A stretch of DNA of 56,637 nucleotides from Methanobacteriota archaeon (GTDB taxonomy: Archaea > Halobacteriota > Methanosarcinia > Methanosarcinales > Methanosarcinaceae). Shown here one piece after another: positions 16,555 through 26,346 of this stretch. The first letter of the stretch is position 1; each line of letters opens with the position of its first letter. The stretch spans positions 1 through 56,637 of the forward strand of contig JAENZL010000010.1 of NCBI GenBank assembly GCA_016841265.1, in the 5' to 3' direction. The position numbers were made by a program, and so were the translations under genes. Below the pieces are notes generated by a model. The model did no database searches. It was not told the DNA's origin and saw nothing but the letters and a program-made list of their open reading frames with translations.

Positions 16555-17577
16555 ATTCAACAGGAAAAAACCCCTTTCGTAACTTATTCAAAAAACGTAT
16601 TCATCCCCCTAACCAACGTCTGCAGGAACCACTGCGCTTACTGCGGGTTCAGGCGCGAACCCGGACATCCCGAAGCCAGGCTCATGAAACCTGAAGAGGT
16701 AATCCCCATCCTTGAAAACGGGGTAAAGGCAGGGTGTACGGAAGCTCTTTTCACCTTTGGGGAATATGCCGAAGAACTGCCCGAATACCGTGAATGGCTC
16801 GAAGCCCTGGGGTATTCTTCTACCCTGGACTACCTCATCCGGCTCTCCGAAATCGCTATTGAAATCGGAATCCTGCCTCACACGAATGCAGGAGTCATGA
16901 CCCGCTCGGAACTCGAAGCCTTAAAACCCCTGAACGCCAGTATGGGGCTAATGCTCGAGACCACCGCGGTCCTGGAAGCTCACCGGGACTGCCCTGGCAA
17001 GGATCCGGAGAGGAGAATAGAAACAATTCGGGAAGCCGGAAAGCTCCGTATCCCCTATACCACCGGTTTGCTTGTGGGAATAGGCGAAAGCCGAAAAGAC
17101 AGGATAGAATCCCTGGAGACAATTGCAGCCCTGCACAGGAAGTACGGGCACATCCAGGAAGTTATCATCCAGAACTTTGCCCCAAAACCCGGGACCCCCA
17201 TGGAGAAGCATCCCGAGCCGACGGCAGAAGAGATGATGGACACCGTAACCCTTGCCAGGCAGCTTTTGCCCGCAGACGTTGCCGTGCAGGTGGCCCCAAA
17301 CCTTATCGACCCGAAAGTTCTTATCGCAAAAGGAGTTTCGGACCTGGGAGGAATTTCCCCGCTTACCATTGACTGGATCAACCCGGAAGCCGAATGGCCG
17401 GACGTTAGAGACCTGCAGGCAAAACTCAGGGATATACCCCTCAGAGAACGTCTGCCAATCTACCCGCAGTACGTCAGTAAAGGCTGGTACTCGCCCGGGA
17501 TAAGCGGACTGATTGAACGGCTTTCCGACAGGGAAGGTTACAGGAAAACCCCCGAAAACGGGTATCCCGAGGAATAA
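16555..17577 (+). CDS. cofG: FO synthase subunit CofG (radical SAM), apparent ATT start
   Basis: 340 aa. CofG and CofH together make 7,8-didemethyl-8-hydroxy-5-deazariboflavin, the chromophore of F420. The radical-SAM cysteines are CRNHCAYC (C23, C27, C30), preceded by the conserved FVTYSKNVFIPLTN. This part must be translated, yet between the in-frame TAG at 16528 and the cysteines there is no ATG, GTG or TTG; the first in-frame ATG (16684) lies after them. ATT at 16555 has SD AGGTG seven bases upstream and is the best start. A GTG at 16545 is in another frame. cofH follows after three bases. Confidence 0.85.
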   Translation: MQQEKTPFVTYSKNVFIPLTNVCRNHCAYCGFRREPGHPEARLMKPEEVIPILENGVKAGCTEALFTFGEYAEELPEYREWLEALGYSSTLDYLIRLSEIAIEIGILPHTNAGVMTRSELEALKPLNASMGLMLETTAVLEAHRDCPGKDPERRIETIREAGKLRIPYTTGLLVGIGESRKDRIESLETIAALHRKYGHIQEVIIQNFAPKPGTPMEKHPEPTAEEMMDTVTLARQLLPADVAVQVAPNLIDPKVLIAKGVSDLGGISPLTIDWINPEAEWPDVRDLQAKLRDIPLRERLPIYPQYVSKGWYSPGISGLIERLSDREGYRKTPENGYPEE

Positions 17578-17580
17578 AAA

Positions 17581-18711
17581 ATGGACAGCAGAATATCAGA
17601 CGACCTCATCGAACGTGCATATAAGGGAAAGAACACAAAAGAAGACGCCCTCAGGCTCCTGCAGGCCCCACCTTTCGAAATGTTCAGGTTTGCGGATGAG
17701 CTCCGCGCCCTTGCCGTTGGAGACGAGGTCACATATGTTGTGAACAGGAACATCAATTTTACCAGCCGCTGCGTTGGGACCTGCGGGTTCTGCGCATTCA
17801 GGGACAATAAGGGCTACATCCTGAGCCTTGAAGAAATCCTTGCAAGGGTAAGAGAAGCAGCCAGTGAAAAAGCCACTGAAGTCTGCATCCAGGGAGGGCT
17901 TTTGCCTGACGTTGGCCTGGACTTCTACCAGGATATTGTAGAATCCATAAAAGCCGAATTCCCGGAGATGCACGTCCATGCCTTTTCCCCCATGGAAATC
18001 TACCACGCCGCCCACATCAGCGGAATCCCGGTAAAAGAAGCCCTTTCCAGGCTCAAGAAAAGCGGGCTTGACACTATGCCCGGGACAGCTGCCGAAATCC
18101 TATCCGACCGCGTCAGGGAGATCATCTGCCCCTCGAAACTTAAGACGGGGGAATGGATTGATGTTGTCAGGCAGGCTCATGCCACCGGAATTCCTACAAC
18201 CGCAACCATGATGTACGGGCACGTTGAAACCCCGGAAGAGAGGATCGAGCACATCCTAACGATCCGGGAAATCCAGAGGGAAACCGGCGGCATTACCGAA
18301 TTCGTGCCCCTGCCGTTCATGCCCTACAACAATCCGATAGGGGAAAAAATGATCAGCGAAGGCAGGTACGCAACCCCCGGGACGGAAGACCTGAAAATTT
18401 ACGCAATCTCCAGAGTTCTTCTCCATACCCATGTCGAGAACATCCAGACAAGCTGGGTGAAACTCGGGAAAAAACTTGCCCAGTTTGCCCTCCACTGCGG
18501 AGCCAACGACCTGGGCGGCACCCTGATGGAAGAGAGCATTTCAAAGTCAGCAGGGGCGAATAACGGAGAACTCATTTCGGCTGAAGAACTGGAATGGATG
18601 ATCCATGGGGCCGGCAGGGTCCCTAAAGAGAGAAATACCCTTTACAGGGGAGTGAATAAGCTGGCAGCTTCCAATCGCAAAAAAACGGTCGGATACGGAG
18701 CACTCCAGTGA
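17581..18711 (+). CDS. cofH1: FO synthase subunit CofH, first copy (radical SAM)
   Basis: 376 aa. Tyrosine-using half of FO synthesis, acting with CofG. The radical-SAM motif is CVGTCGFC (C64, C68, C71). The typical SPMEIYHAA, GTAAEILSDRVR and MMYGHVET segments follow. SD GAGG lies ahead of the ATG, and the gene begins three bases after cofG. A second copy of the same gene follows after 73 bases. Confidence 0.95.
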   Translation: MDSRISDDLIERAYKGKNTKEDALRLLQAPPFEMFRFADELRALAVGDEVTYVVNRNINFTSRCVGTCGFCAFRDNKGYILSLEEILARVREAASEKATEVCIQGGLLPDVGLDFYQDIVESIKAEFPEMHVHAFSPMEIYHAAHISGIPVKEALSRLKKSGLDTMPGTAAEILSDRVREIICPSKLKTGEWIDVVRQAHATGIPTTATMMYGHVETPEERIEHILTIREIQRETGGITEFVPLPFMPYNNPIGEKMISEGRYATPGTEDLKIYAISRVLLHTHVENIQTSWVKLGKKLAQFALHCGANDLGGTLMEESISKSAGANNGELISAEELEWMIHGAGRVPKERNTLYRGVNKLAASNRKKTVGYGALQ

Positions 18712-18784
18712 AACCGGGAAAAGGAAAGAAACCCGGGCCTACAGGAAAAAACATATTGACAAAACACGGACAGGAATGATCGGG

Positions 18785-19936
18785 ATGGACAGTAAAAAAC
18801 CGACAATCCCCGAAGACGTCATTGAAAGGGCGTACCGGGGAAAATGTACAAAAGAAGACGCTTTTACCCTGCTTGAGGGAAATCCTTTCGAGCTTTTCAC
18901 GCTTGCCGATGAACTGCGCGCCCTTGCCGTGGGCGACGTGGTCACCTATGTATCAAACAGGAACATCTACATTACAAACAAATGCATAGGAACCTGTGGG
19001 TTTTGCGCTTACAGGACCGGGGACGGGTACATCCTGAGCGTCGAGGAAATACTGGAAAAGGTTGCATGGGCCGAAAGAGCAGGAGCCGTGGAAGTCTGCG
19101 TGCAGGGAGGGTATACCCCGGAAGCGGACATGGAGTTCTATCTAGAGATCATAGAGTCCATAAAAACCGAGTTTCCTGAGATGTGCATCCATGCCCTGTC
19201 CCCGATGGAAGTGAACTATGCGGCAGGGATTTCCGGCATGTCCGTGGAAGAAGCCCTTCACAAACTGAAAAAGAGTGGGCTTGACTCCCTGACCGGCACC
19301 TCGGCCGAAATCCTTTCCGACAGGGTCCGGAAAATCATCTGTCCGAGCAAGATCAGCACCCAGCAGTGGATAGACACCATAACTGCGGCCCACAAAATTG
19401 GGATTTCCACCAACGCAACTATCATGTACGGGCATGTTGAAACCCTGGAAGAGCGCCTTGACCACGTTTTTACAATCAGGGAGATCCAGCAGGAAACAGG
19501 CGGCTTTACCGAACTTATCCCTATGTCCTTTTTGCCTTACAATAACCGGGTCGGAGAAAAAATGCTGGCATCCGGGAAGTTCTCCAGCACCGGACTTGAA
19601 GACCTGCAGCTCCTGGCTATTTCCAGGGTTATCCTGCACACCCATGTCAACAACATCCAGGCGACCTGGGTAAAACTGGGGAAAAAACTGGCTCATGTAG
19701 CCCTCCAGTGCGGGGCCAATGACCTGGGCGGAACCCTTATGGAAGACCAGATCTCCACAGCCTCCGGAGGCAGCCACGGGGAATACATATCGCCTGAAGA
19801 GTTTGAGTGGATGATAAAAGGCGCAGGAAGAATCCCGATGCAGCGTGACACCCTGTACAGGCCGATCGAACCCCGTCCGGGCAGCCAGGAAACAGTCCCT
19901 AGCTGCAAGAGAGCAGGAATAGGCAGCCAGGAATAA
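18785..19936 (+). CDS. cofH2: FO synthase subunit CofH, second copy (radical SAM)
   Basis: 383 aa, clearly paralogous to the gene before it along its whole length. The radical-SAM motif is CIGTCGFC (C67, C71, C74) and the same later segments are kept, so it looks functional. The start MDSKKP at 18785 matches the start of cofH1; MIGMDS three codons earlier is possible because AGGA is close to it. The C-terminal tail (after TLYRP) is longer and different from that of cofH1. Two CofH copies are known in Methanosarcina; why both are kept is not clear. Confidence 0.93.
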   Translation: MDSKKPTIPEDVIERAYRGKCTKEDAFTLLEGNPFELFTLADELRALAVGDVVTYVSNRNIYITNKCIGTCGFCAYRTGDGYILSVEEILEKVAWAERAGAVEVCVQGGYTPEADMEFYLEIIESIKTEFPEMCIHALSPMEVNYAAGISGMSVEEALHKLKKSGLDSLTGTSAEILSDRVRKIICPSKISTQQWIDTITAAHKIGISTNATIMYGHVETLEERLDHVFTIREIQQETGGFTELIPMSFLPYNNRVGEKMLASGKFSSTGLEDLQLLAISRVILHTHVNNIQATWVKLGKKLAHVALQCGANDLGGTLMEDQISTASGGSHGEYISPEEFEWMIKGAGRIPMQRDTLYRPIEPRPGSQETVPSCKRAGIGSQE

Positions 19937-20001
19937 GAAAGCCAAAGAAACCAGGTAAAAATTCCCGGCACCACAAAAACGAAAAAGTAGCAGGAGTGAA
20001 G

Positions 20002-20628
20002 ATGAGAGCCGTAATTCCTTATAAGAAAACCGGTGCAAAATCTCGATTGTCCCCTGTCCTCAGCCTGAAGGAAAGGGAAGAGTTTGTCGGAATCATGCTG
20101 AACCAGGTCATAGCCTCCCTCGAAGAAGCCGGGATAGAAAAAATCGATATTCTCAGCACTTCGAGCTACGGGCTTGAGGGTATGGAAAAAGCCAGAGTGC
20201 TTATTGATGAAAATGGCCTGAATAAAGCCCTCAACCACTATCTGGAACAGGCAGGAGAACCGGTTCTGGTCGCAATGGCAGACCTTCCCCTGCTATCCCC
20301 AAAGCATATAAAAGAAATAATCTCCACCGAAAAGGATGTCTGCATCGTCCCCGGGAAGGGAGGAGGAACAAATACCCTCTTTATCAGGAACCCCTCCCGC
20401 TACCAGGTTAAATACTACGGCTCAAGTTTCCTGGCCCACTGTTCAATAGCTACCGAAGCCTGCCAGAGCATGGAAATTTACGACTCCTTTCTCGCAGGCA
20501 CGGATATAGATGAACCGGAAGACCTGGTAGAACTGCTCATCCATGGAAAAGGAGCCTCAAAAGCCTACATAGACGGCAAGTTCAGGCTTGAAGTCAGCAA
20601 GGGAAGGGTCAAGCTTATTCCGCTTTGA
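20002..20628 (+). CDS. cofC: 2-phospho-L-lactate guanylyltransferase CofC
   Basis: 208 aa. It activates 2-phospho-L-lactate (or a close relative) with GTP, giving the donor that CofD joins to FO in F420 synthesis. The nucleotidyltransferase start RAVIPYKKTGAKSRLSPVLS and the ADLPLLSP metal-site segment are present. ATG at 20002 has AGGAG five bases upstream; GTG at 19996 overlaps the SD and is rejected. It lies 65 bases after cofH2. cofD and cofE are not in the window. Confidence 0.95.
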   Translation: MRAVIPYKKTGAKSRLSPVLSLKEREEFVGIMLNQVIASLEEAGIEKIDILSTSSYGLEGMEKARVLIDENGLNKALNHYLEQAGEPVLVAMADLPLLSPKHIKEIISTEKDVCIVPGKGGGTNTLFIRNPSRYQVKYYGSSFLAHCSIATEACQSMEIYDSFLAGTDIDEPEDLVELLIHGKGASKAYIDGKFRLEVSKGRVKLIPL

Positions 20629-21322
20629 ACGCGGAGAAAAGGCCTGCAGACCTTTAAGACCTGAAAGGCTAAGCCGGAAAGGTATCTTTTAGAGAAAACT
20701 CCGGAAGCATCGTAATGGTCAAATAATTTTAAAGTAAAAGGTATGTGGGGTATGAGAGAGAATCGGGCAGTCAGGAAAAACAGGACAGTCCCAAAAGCAG
20801 TTCACCGGGCAGGACAGATGAGAATTAGTTCCTAAGACCGGGTAGAAAAAATATCCCCGGGTGGGGGAGAAAACTGAAAAAACAGGAAGAAAGTCCGGCA
20901 CAGTAAATAGCTGAAGCAAAAAATAGGACTTCAAGCCGGGATTATCTTAAGTAACAAAAACTATATGTTAGAGAATTATTATTATCTGCTTTAAACTGCT
21001 TATTTCCACAGCTAACTTAGGACTCGTCACAAAATAATCTCTGTGGATCTCCGACTGGATCTTTTGATTTTCACGATCAAGGTCGCCAATCAAAGTTACA
21101 ATGAATAATAAGTTGCATAGGTTATTTCGTTGCGGGCACTTAGTATATAAGTTAACATATTCAATAAGTTAATACGTTCCGAGTTGATACGTTCAATAAG
21201 GTGACATCATCTATAATTTGACGTTATCTATAATTTGACGTTATCTATAATTTGACATATTCATAAGCTGCCATTTACCAATTAATTACCTTAGTTTGCC
21301 GTCAAATATAACAGGTGAGTTA
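20629..21322. other. Intergenic region upstream of the ferredoxin/GGR pair
   Basis: 694 bases with no convincing ORF. The first part (to about 20935) is purine-rich. AT-rich promoter-like sequence occurs around 20940-21000 and 21130-21290. A 17-bp tandem repeat lies at 21209-21257, and a looser TTCAATAAG motif recurs at about 21150-21200. No known RNA is recognised. Confidence 0.5.
21209..21257. repeat. 17-bp tandem repeat upstream of ferredoxin/GGR
   Basis: Two full copies and one partial copy of ATCTATAATTTGACGTT. Each contains a TATAAT-like step. It lies about 70-110 bases before the ferredoxin start, where it could affect the promoter. Confidence 0.85.
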
Positions 21323-21499
21323 GTGAGCATAAAAGTAAACAGATACAAATGCGGATATTGTGGTACCTGTGTGGGAGTCTGCCCCAGAGGGGCACTCGAA
21401 CTTGTAGAAACCTGGTTGGAAGTAGATGAAAGTATGTGCATTTCATGCGGGACGTGTGACCGTATTTGCCCGGTGGGAGCAATTGAGGTTATGAAATGA
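21323..21499 (+). CDS. 2[4Fe-4S] ferredoxin paired with geranylgeranyl reductase
   Basis: 58 aa from GTG at 21323, with SD AGGTGA four bases upstream. Two cysteine sets (C10, C13, C16, C20 and C39, C42, C45, C49) hold two 4Fe-4S clusters. The stop overlaps the start of the reductase gene (ATGA). In Methanosarcina acetivorans a ferredoxin beside geranylgeranyl reductase is known to support full saturation of archaeal lipids, and this pair matches that arrangement. The frame could begin at 21296, but that start has no SD. Confidence 0.92.
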   Translation: MSIKVNRYKCGYCGTCVGVCPRGALELVETWLEVDESMCISCGTCDRICPVGAIEVMK

Positions 21500-22719
21500 A
21501 AGACCGGTACGATGTCATAGTGGTCGGAGCTGGCCCTGCGGGCTCCATTGCCGCGAAAACTGCGGCAGAAAAGGGACTTGACGTACTTTTGATTGAAAAG
21601 CGCCAGGAAATCGGGGACCCTGTACGCTGCGCCGAGGGTGCGAGCAAGATATACCTCAAAAATCACGTGGAAATTGACAAAAAGTGGATCTGTGCCGACC
21701 TGAAAGGCTCCAGAATTTACGCGCCGGACGGTACATTGATAGAAATGGCAGAAGAAATCTCCGGCGGGGAAGTCGGCTATGTCCTCGAAAGGAAGATTTT
21801 TGACAGGGCCCTTGCGGAAAAGGCGGCAGAAGCGGGGGCAGAGGTAAGAGTCAAGACAAGAGCCACGGACCTTATCATTGAAGACGGCTTTGTGAAAGGG
21901 GCCAGGCTCATGCACCTCGGGGAAAAGTATGAGGTAAGGGCGGACATCGTCATCGGGGCCGACGGGGTTGAGTCCAAGGTAGGAAGGTGGGCCGGGATCG
22001 ACACCTCCCTGAAACCCGCTGACATTGAAACCTGCGCCCAGTACCTTATGGCGGGGCTGGACATTGACCAGGAATATTGTGAGTTTTATATAGGGGGAGA
22101 ACTTGCCCCCGGGGGCTATGTCTGGATCTTCCCAAAGGGAAAAGGAAAAGCCAACGTAGGGATCGGCCTTCTCGGTAGTAAGACAGGAAAGTTCAAGCCA
22201 AGACCCATCGATTATCTCAATGAATTTGTGGAGAAACGCTTCCCCGAAGGCAGGATTATCGAAATGGTTTTAGGAGGGGTCCCGGTCTCAGGAAGCATTG
22301 AAAAAACCTCAACTAACGGACTCATACTTGTAGGAGATGCTGCCCGCCAGTCCGACCCTATCACAGGCGGCGGGATCATTAACGCCATGGACGCCGGAAA
22401 AATCGCAGGAGAGGCAGCTTACGAAGCCATCTTCGCAGGAGACGTCTCAGAGGAAATGCTTGAAGAAGCCTATGAAAAGCGCTGGAGAGCTATCGTAGGC
22501 CACGAGATCGACATGAGCCTCGTCGTCAAGAACTGCTTCATCAACCTGGACGACGAAGCCCTGAACTCCCTTGCCCACTCCCTCAAGGACGTGAAGTTCG
22601 AGAGAATGCTCCTTCTGGACCTCCTCTACGCCCTCTTCAAAGCCAACAAGAAACTGCTCTGGGACCTCAGGGTACTTTTCAAGGATGCGGCAAAAGAAGT
22701 AGCTAAAAATAAACTCTGA
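21496..22719 (+). CDS. Geranylgeranyl reductase (archaeal lipid saturation)
   Basis: 407 aa FAD enzyme that reduces the double bonds of geranylgeranyl chains in archaeal ether lipids. The N-terminal fold [19 protein letters not shown] is followed by [14 protein letters not shown], which contains the family cysteine, and [17 protein letters not shown] binds FAD. Translation is coupled to the ferredoxin, its likely electron donor. Length is normal. A T-rich region directly after the stop is the likely terminator. Confidence 0.95.
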   Translation: MKDRYDVIVVGAGPAGSIAAKTAAEKGLDVLLIEKRQEIGDPVRCAEGASKIYLKNHVEIDKKWICADLKGSRIYAPDGTLIEMAEEISGGEVGYVLERKIFDRALAEKAAEAGAEVRVKTRATDLIIEDGFVKGARLMHLGEKYEVRADIVIGADGVESKVGRWAGIDTSLKPADIETCAQYLMAGLDIDQEYCEFYIGGELAPGGYVWIFPKGKGKANVGIGLLGSKTGKFKPRPIDYLNEFVEKRFPEGRIIEMVLGGVPVSGSIEKTSTNGLILVGDAARQSDPITGGGIINAMDAGKIAGEAAYEAIFAGDVSEEMLEEAYEKRWRAIVGHEIDMSLVVKNCFINLDDEALNSLAHSLKDVKFERMLLLDLLYALFKANKKLLWDLRVLFKDAAKEVAKNKL

Positions 22720-22732
22720 TTCCCGGAAACAG

Positions 22733-22835
22733 GGTTTTTTCCTTTTTTACTATTTTTCGGCATTTTTTCCTTTTGTACAATTTATCCCGTTTTTTTGTAC
22801 AATTTATCCCGTTTCTTTTTGTACAATTTTTCGCT
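22733..22835 (+). terminator. T-rich terminator region with a 22-bp repeat
   Basis: After the reductase stop come at least seven runs of five to seven T on the plus strand. From about 22769 to 22830 they are carried by two full copies and one partial copy of a 21-23 bp unit containing TTTTGTACAATTTATCCCG. Multiple T tracts suit archaeal termination. The trkH gene converges from the other side. Confidence 0.6.
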
Positions 22836-22966
22836 TAACCACTTTTTTCGCGATTAAAAAAGGGATTTTAGGAAGATTCACCAGTTCCAGGTTAACCGGT
22901 TCCTGGACTCTGGTGTAAAGCCAGGTATTTTTTGGGAAAACAGCTGGGGACTGACCCCTGCTTCAC

Positions 22967-24397
22967 TTACTTGTTCCAGAACTCCGGCGTAAAGAGCAGG
23001 ATGACGGTATAAACTTCAAGCCTTCCGATCCACATATTTGCGATAAGGACCAGCTTTCCGACAGCAGGAATCGAGTCAAAGGTGCCCATGGGCCCTACCA
23101 AATTCAGGCCGGGACCGATGTTCCCCAGGGTTGCGATAGAGGCTGTGATTGAAGTTATGATGTCCATGCCGAGTACAGAAAGGATGAGGGCTCCCGAAAA
23201 GAAGACAAGGAGATAGATCACGACAAACGAGACAATGGAGTTTACAACTTCTTCAGGCACGGTTTTGTTGTTAAACTTGATGCCCCGGACAGCCCGAGGG
23301 TGCATTGTCTTGAAGAGTTCCGCACGCCCGTGCCTGAGGAGCATGAGGATGCGCACGACCTTGATGCCTCCTCCCGTAGAACCTGCACAACCGCCTACGA
23401 ACATGACCATAAGGAGGATCATTTTCCCGGACTCGGGCCAGAGGTTGAAGTCCGTTGTGGCAAATCCTGTAGTGGTCATGATGGATACCACCTGGAAGAT
23501 GGCAAACCTGAAGGAATCAAAAAGGCCTGTCCCGAGGTCCCGCCAGAGCAGGAGGGTCAAAAGCCCGGTTGCCGCAAGGGTCAGAGCAGTATAAAATCGG
23601 AACTCGTCATCCTTGAAAAGGAAGTTTTTGTCCACGTAAATAGCCCGGTAGTGGAGGGCAAAGTTGGCTCCTGCTACGAACATGAAAAAGGTGATTATGA
23701 ACTCTATGAGGGGGCTGTTAAAAGCCTCGATACTTGCCCCGTAGGGGGAAAAGCCTCCGCAGGCCATGGTGGTGAAAGTATGGGTTATAGAGTCATAGAG
23801 GGACATTCCTGCCAGGAGGAGGGCCACGACCTCCAGGACCGAAATTACCAGATAAACCATCCAGAGGATCTTTGCTGTTTCCCGAATCCTGGGCTTGAGC
23901 TTATCCTCAGTGGGACCCGGAGCCTCGGCACGGAAAAGCTGCCTTCCGGCAACCCCGAGTTTGGGCAGGATAGCAATGAACAAAACGATGATGCCCATGC
24001 CGCCAAGCCACTGCATCATGGACCTCCAGAAAAGGATGCTCCTGGAATGACTTTCGATATCCACCAGGACGGTAGAACCTGTGGTCGTAAACGCCGACAT
24101 GGACTCAAAAAGGGCGTTTAAGGGAGAAATCCCATCCAGAACGAAGGGGATCGCCCCGAAGATAGCAGCTGCAAGCCAGCCCAGGCCAACGATCGCAAAG
24201 CCTTCCTTGCGCATCCATTCCCCCTCGGTTTTATAAGTAAGCAGGAAGAGACCGGTAACAGCCGTTATCAGAATTGCAATCAGGAAAGGAGCCAGAGATT
24301 CATGATAATAATATGCCACAGCCAGCGGGATGATCATAAGCATCCCCAGGAGCCGGAGCAAACCGCCAAGAACATAAAAAACAATTTTAAAATTCAT
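22967..24397 (-). CDS. trkH: Potassium uptake membrane subunit TrkH
   Basis: 476 aa, channel-like subunit of a Trk/Ktr potassium system. Four repeated pore loops carry the filter glycines: AFTTTGST, TMACGGFSPYG, STTGFATTDFN and ATLGNIGPGLN. About ten membrane helices are seen. ATG at 24397 (MNFKIVF) is preferred since GGGGA lies upstream; a longer frame to 24421 has no SD. It is 74 bases after trkA, so the two are probably cotranscribed. Confidence 0.93.
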   Translation of the reverse strand: MNFKIVFYVLGGLLRLLGMLMIIPLAVAYYYHESLAPFLIAILITAVTGLFLLTYKTEGEWMRKEGFAIVGLGWLAAAIFGAIPFVLDGISPLNALFESMSAFTTTGSTVLVDIESHSRSILFWRSMMQWLGGMGIIVLFIAILPKLGVAGRQLFRAEAPGPTEDKLKPRIRETAKILWMVYLVISVLEVVALLLAGMSLYDSITHTFTTMACGGFSPYGASIEAFNSPLIEFIITFFMFVAGANFALHYRAIYVDKNFLFKDDEFRFYTALTLAATGLLTLLLWRDLGTGLFDSFRFAIFQVVSIMTTTGFATTDFNLWPESGKMILLMVMFVGGCAGSTGGGIKVVRILMLLRHGRAELFKTMHPRAVRGIKFNNKTVPEEVVNSIVSFVVIYLLVFFSGALILSVLGMDIITSITASIATLGNIGPGLNLVGPMGTFDSIPAVGKLVLIANMWIGRLEVYTVILLFTPEFWNK

Positions 24398-24471
24398 GCG
24401 GGTCCCCTGTTTTTGCAGCATCCCGGGTTTTTATAACTACGCATATCCATCCCTTTCCTGAAAAATTTTTC

Positions 24472-25818
24472 TTACCTGAAAAATTTCTCCACAAGCTGAA
24501 CTGTGGAAGATAAAGCAAAAATAATCACCCTATCTCCTTCCCGGATCACAAAATCCCCTCTTGGGATAATGACATCATCATTACGGACCACCATGGTGAT
24601 GATCGCGCCCTTGGGGAACTTAACCTTGCTGAGGGCTTTTCCTACAATCTTTGAGTCCCTTGAAGTGGTATACTCAATAATTTCCGCCTTTTCCCCTTCA
24701 AGGGTGGCAAGGGTCTCGATACCCCTACCCATAGTAAGTTTCAGAACTTCATTTACGGTTGCCTCTCTGGGACTCACCGCCATGTCGATGCCCACCATCT
24801 CGAAAAGGGGCACATAGTCCGAGCGGTCAGACCGGGCAATCACTTTCTTCGCCCCTAGCTGCTTTGCAAGAAGGGAGCAAAGAAGGTTTTTCTCATCGCT
24901 ATCCGTAACCGCAACAACAACGTCCATGTCCTCGATATTTTCTTCCCTGAGGAGACCGACATCCGTACCGTCCCCATTCAGGACCAGGGCTTTATCCAGC
25001 ATCTCCGCGACTTCGATGCAGCGGCTTTTTCGGTTCTCGATGATCTTGAGGTCAGAATTCTCATCCCGGTCAAGTATTTTACATAGATAAAAACCAACAA
25101 TCCCACAGCCAATAACAAGAATTCTATTCCTGTGAGTGACCTCACCTCCAAAAACATTACTGAGGGTTTCCATGGCCTGTGGCTTGCCTATGATCACCAT
25201 GTGGTCGTTTGCCTTGATGATATCGTTTCCGTGAGGGATAATAATCTCATTGTCCCGGAAGACTGCGCTAACGATGCAGCAGTCTGCAAGCTTGAGATCC
25301 TGCATCTGCTTGCCAACAAACCTGTTTTCAGGTCTGATGGCGAACTCCATCATCTGGACCTTTCCCTCCGCGAACATTTCAGCATCAATAGCTGAAGGAC
25401 TTGCCAGTACCTCTGCAACCTCGGATGCAAGAGCAAGTTCGGGACAGATCATAAGGTCAACCCCGACCTGGGCCCTGGAGGTCACTGGCATATCAATGTA
25501 ATCGGGGTTACTGACCCTTGCGATGGTCTTTGATTCCTTCCATCCGGGTCTGGCCCTGATAATCAGTTTGGCTGTCATGCAGGCTACGATGTTTACTTCA
25601 TCGACCCCCGTAACAGCAACCAGAATGTCTGCGTCAGGAAGCACGTTAGCAAGAACGTCGGCATTAGCCCCGTTTCCTTCCACAACTTGCACGTCAAGCC
25701 CGTCCGCCCTTTTCAGAGCTTCTTCGTCTTTTTCGATTACGATTACATCGTTTGTGAGGGAAAGAGCCTTTGCAATATGATAACCAACTTCACCTGCGCC
25801 GATTATTACCGCTTTCAT
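24472..25818 (-). CDS. trkA: Potassium uptake regulatory subunit TrkA
   Basis: 448 aa cytosolic protein that gates TrkH. It has two tandem RCK units, each with an NAD-type fold (GAGEVG at 7-12 and GCGIVG near 236) followed by a TrkA-C ligand domain. The NAD folds end in acidic residues (VIEKDEEA and KIIENRK), as expected for NAD(H) binding. A minus-strand TATA-like stretch near 25962-25978 is the likely promoter. Confidence 0.94.
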   Translation of the reverse strand: MKAVIIGAGEVGYHIAKALSLTNDVIVIEKDEEALKRADGLDVQVVEGNGANADVLANVLPDADILVAVTGVDEVNIVACMTAKLIIRARPGWKESKTIARVSNPDYIDMPVTSRAQVGVDLMICPELALASEVAEVLASPSAIDAEMFAEGKVQMMEFAIRPENRFVGKQMQDLKLADCCIVSAVFRDNEIIIPHGNDIIKANDHMVIIGKPQAMETLSNVFGGEVTHRNRILVIGCGIVGFYLCKILDRDENSDLKIIENRKSRCIEVAEMLDKALVLNGDGTDVGLLREENIEDMDVVVAVTDSDEKNLLCSLLAKQLGAKKVIARSDRSDYVPLFEMVGIDMAVSPREATVNEVLKLTMGRGIETLATLEGEKAEIIEYTTSRDSKIVGKALSKVKFPKGAIITMVVRNDDVIIPRGDFVIREGDRVIIFALSSTVQLVEKFFR

Positions 25819-26346
25819 ACAATTTTCCTTCGAAAAAAGGACTGTTTTCTGATAGATAAATTTACTTATTTAAGTAACCTTTGGAAACTCGGGGAAAATG
25901 ACCCGGAATTCCACATAAATTACTTCCACGTCGCCTTTTTGTAAGCCACATATACTAGAAAATATATAAATATATATAAAGATTTTTAAAAATATCTTAT
26001 TAAAAAAATTAAATGAGGACGATAGGGGGGAAAGTGTGCGGGGAGACAAAAAAATGAGTAAGTAAATAAAATGAAAAAAGCGTTTGAAGAGTTGAGGTGA
26101 TCAAAAAATCCGGAAAAATTCAGGGGAAAAAGAAAGTTAAGGAAAAAAGAAAGTTAAGGGAAAAAGAAAGTTAAGGAAAAAAGAAAGTTAAGGGAAAAAG
26201 AAAGTTAAGGAAAAAAGGAAGCTAAGGAAAAAAGGAAGCTAAGGAAAAAAGGAAGCTAAGGGAAAAAGAAAGTTAAGGAAAAAAGAAAGTTAAGGGAAAA
26301 AGGAAGTTAAGGAAAAAAGGAAGCTAAGGAAAATAAATCCCGGCTT
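25819..26346. other. Intergenic region between dnaJ and trkA
   Basis: 528 bases. The part near trkA (25940-26000) is AT-rich with ATATATAAATATATATAAA, a likely trkA promoter on the minus strand. From 26125 to 26328 lies a 12-copy 17-bp tandem array ending 18 bases before the dnaJ stop. No ORF is supported. Confidence 0.7.
26125..26328. repeat. 17-bp tandem repeat, 12 copies, directly downstream of dnaJ
   Basis: Twelve units of exactly 17 bases with no spacers. Two main forms occur, GGAAAAAGAAAGTTAAG and GAAAAAAGAAAGTTAAG, plus variants with GGAAGCTAAG. In copies 1-5 and 9-10 the first two forms alternate. Read on the dnaJ coding strand each unit supplies a run of five or six T, so a dnaJ transcript meets T tracts every 17 bases. 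It is not a CRISPR: units are short and there are no spacers. Confidence 0.95.

Noticed and set aside
16545-16683. GTG start for cofG at 16545
   Set aside because: It is in a different frame from the conserved cysteines and would need a frameshift for which there is no sign beyond the missing start.
26125-26328. CRISPR array
   Set aside because: Units are 17 bases with no spacers, and no cas genes are near; it is a plain tandem repeat.
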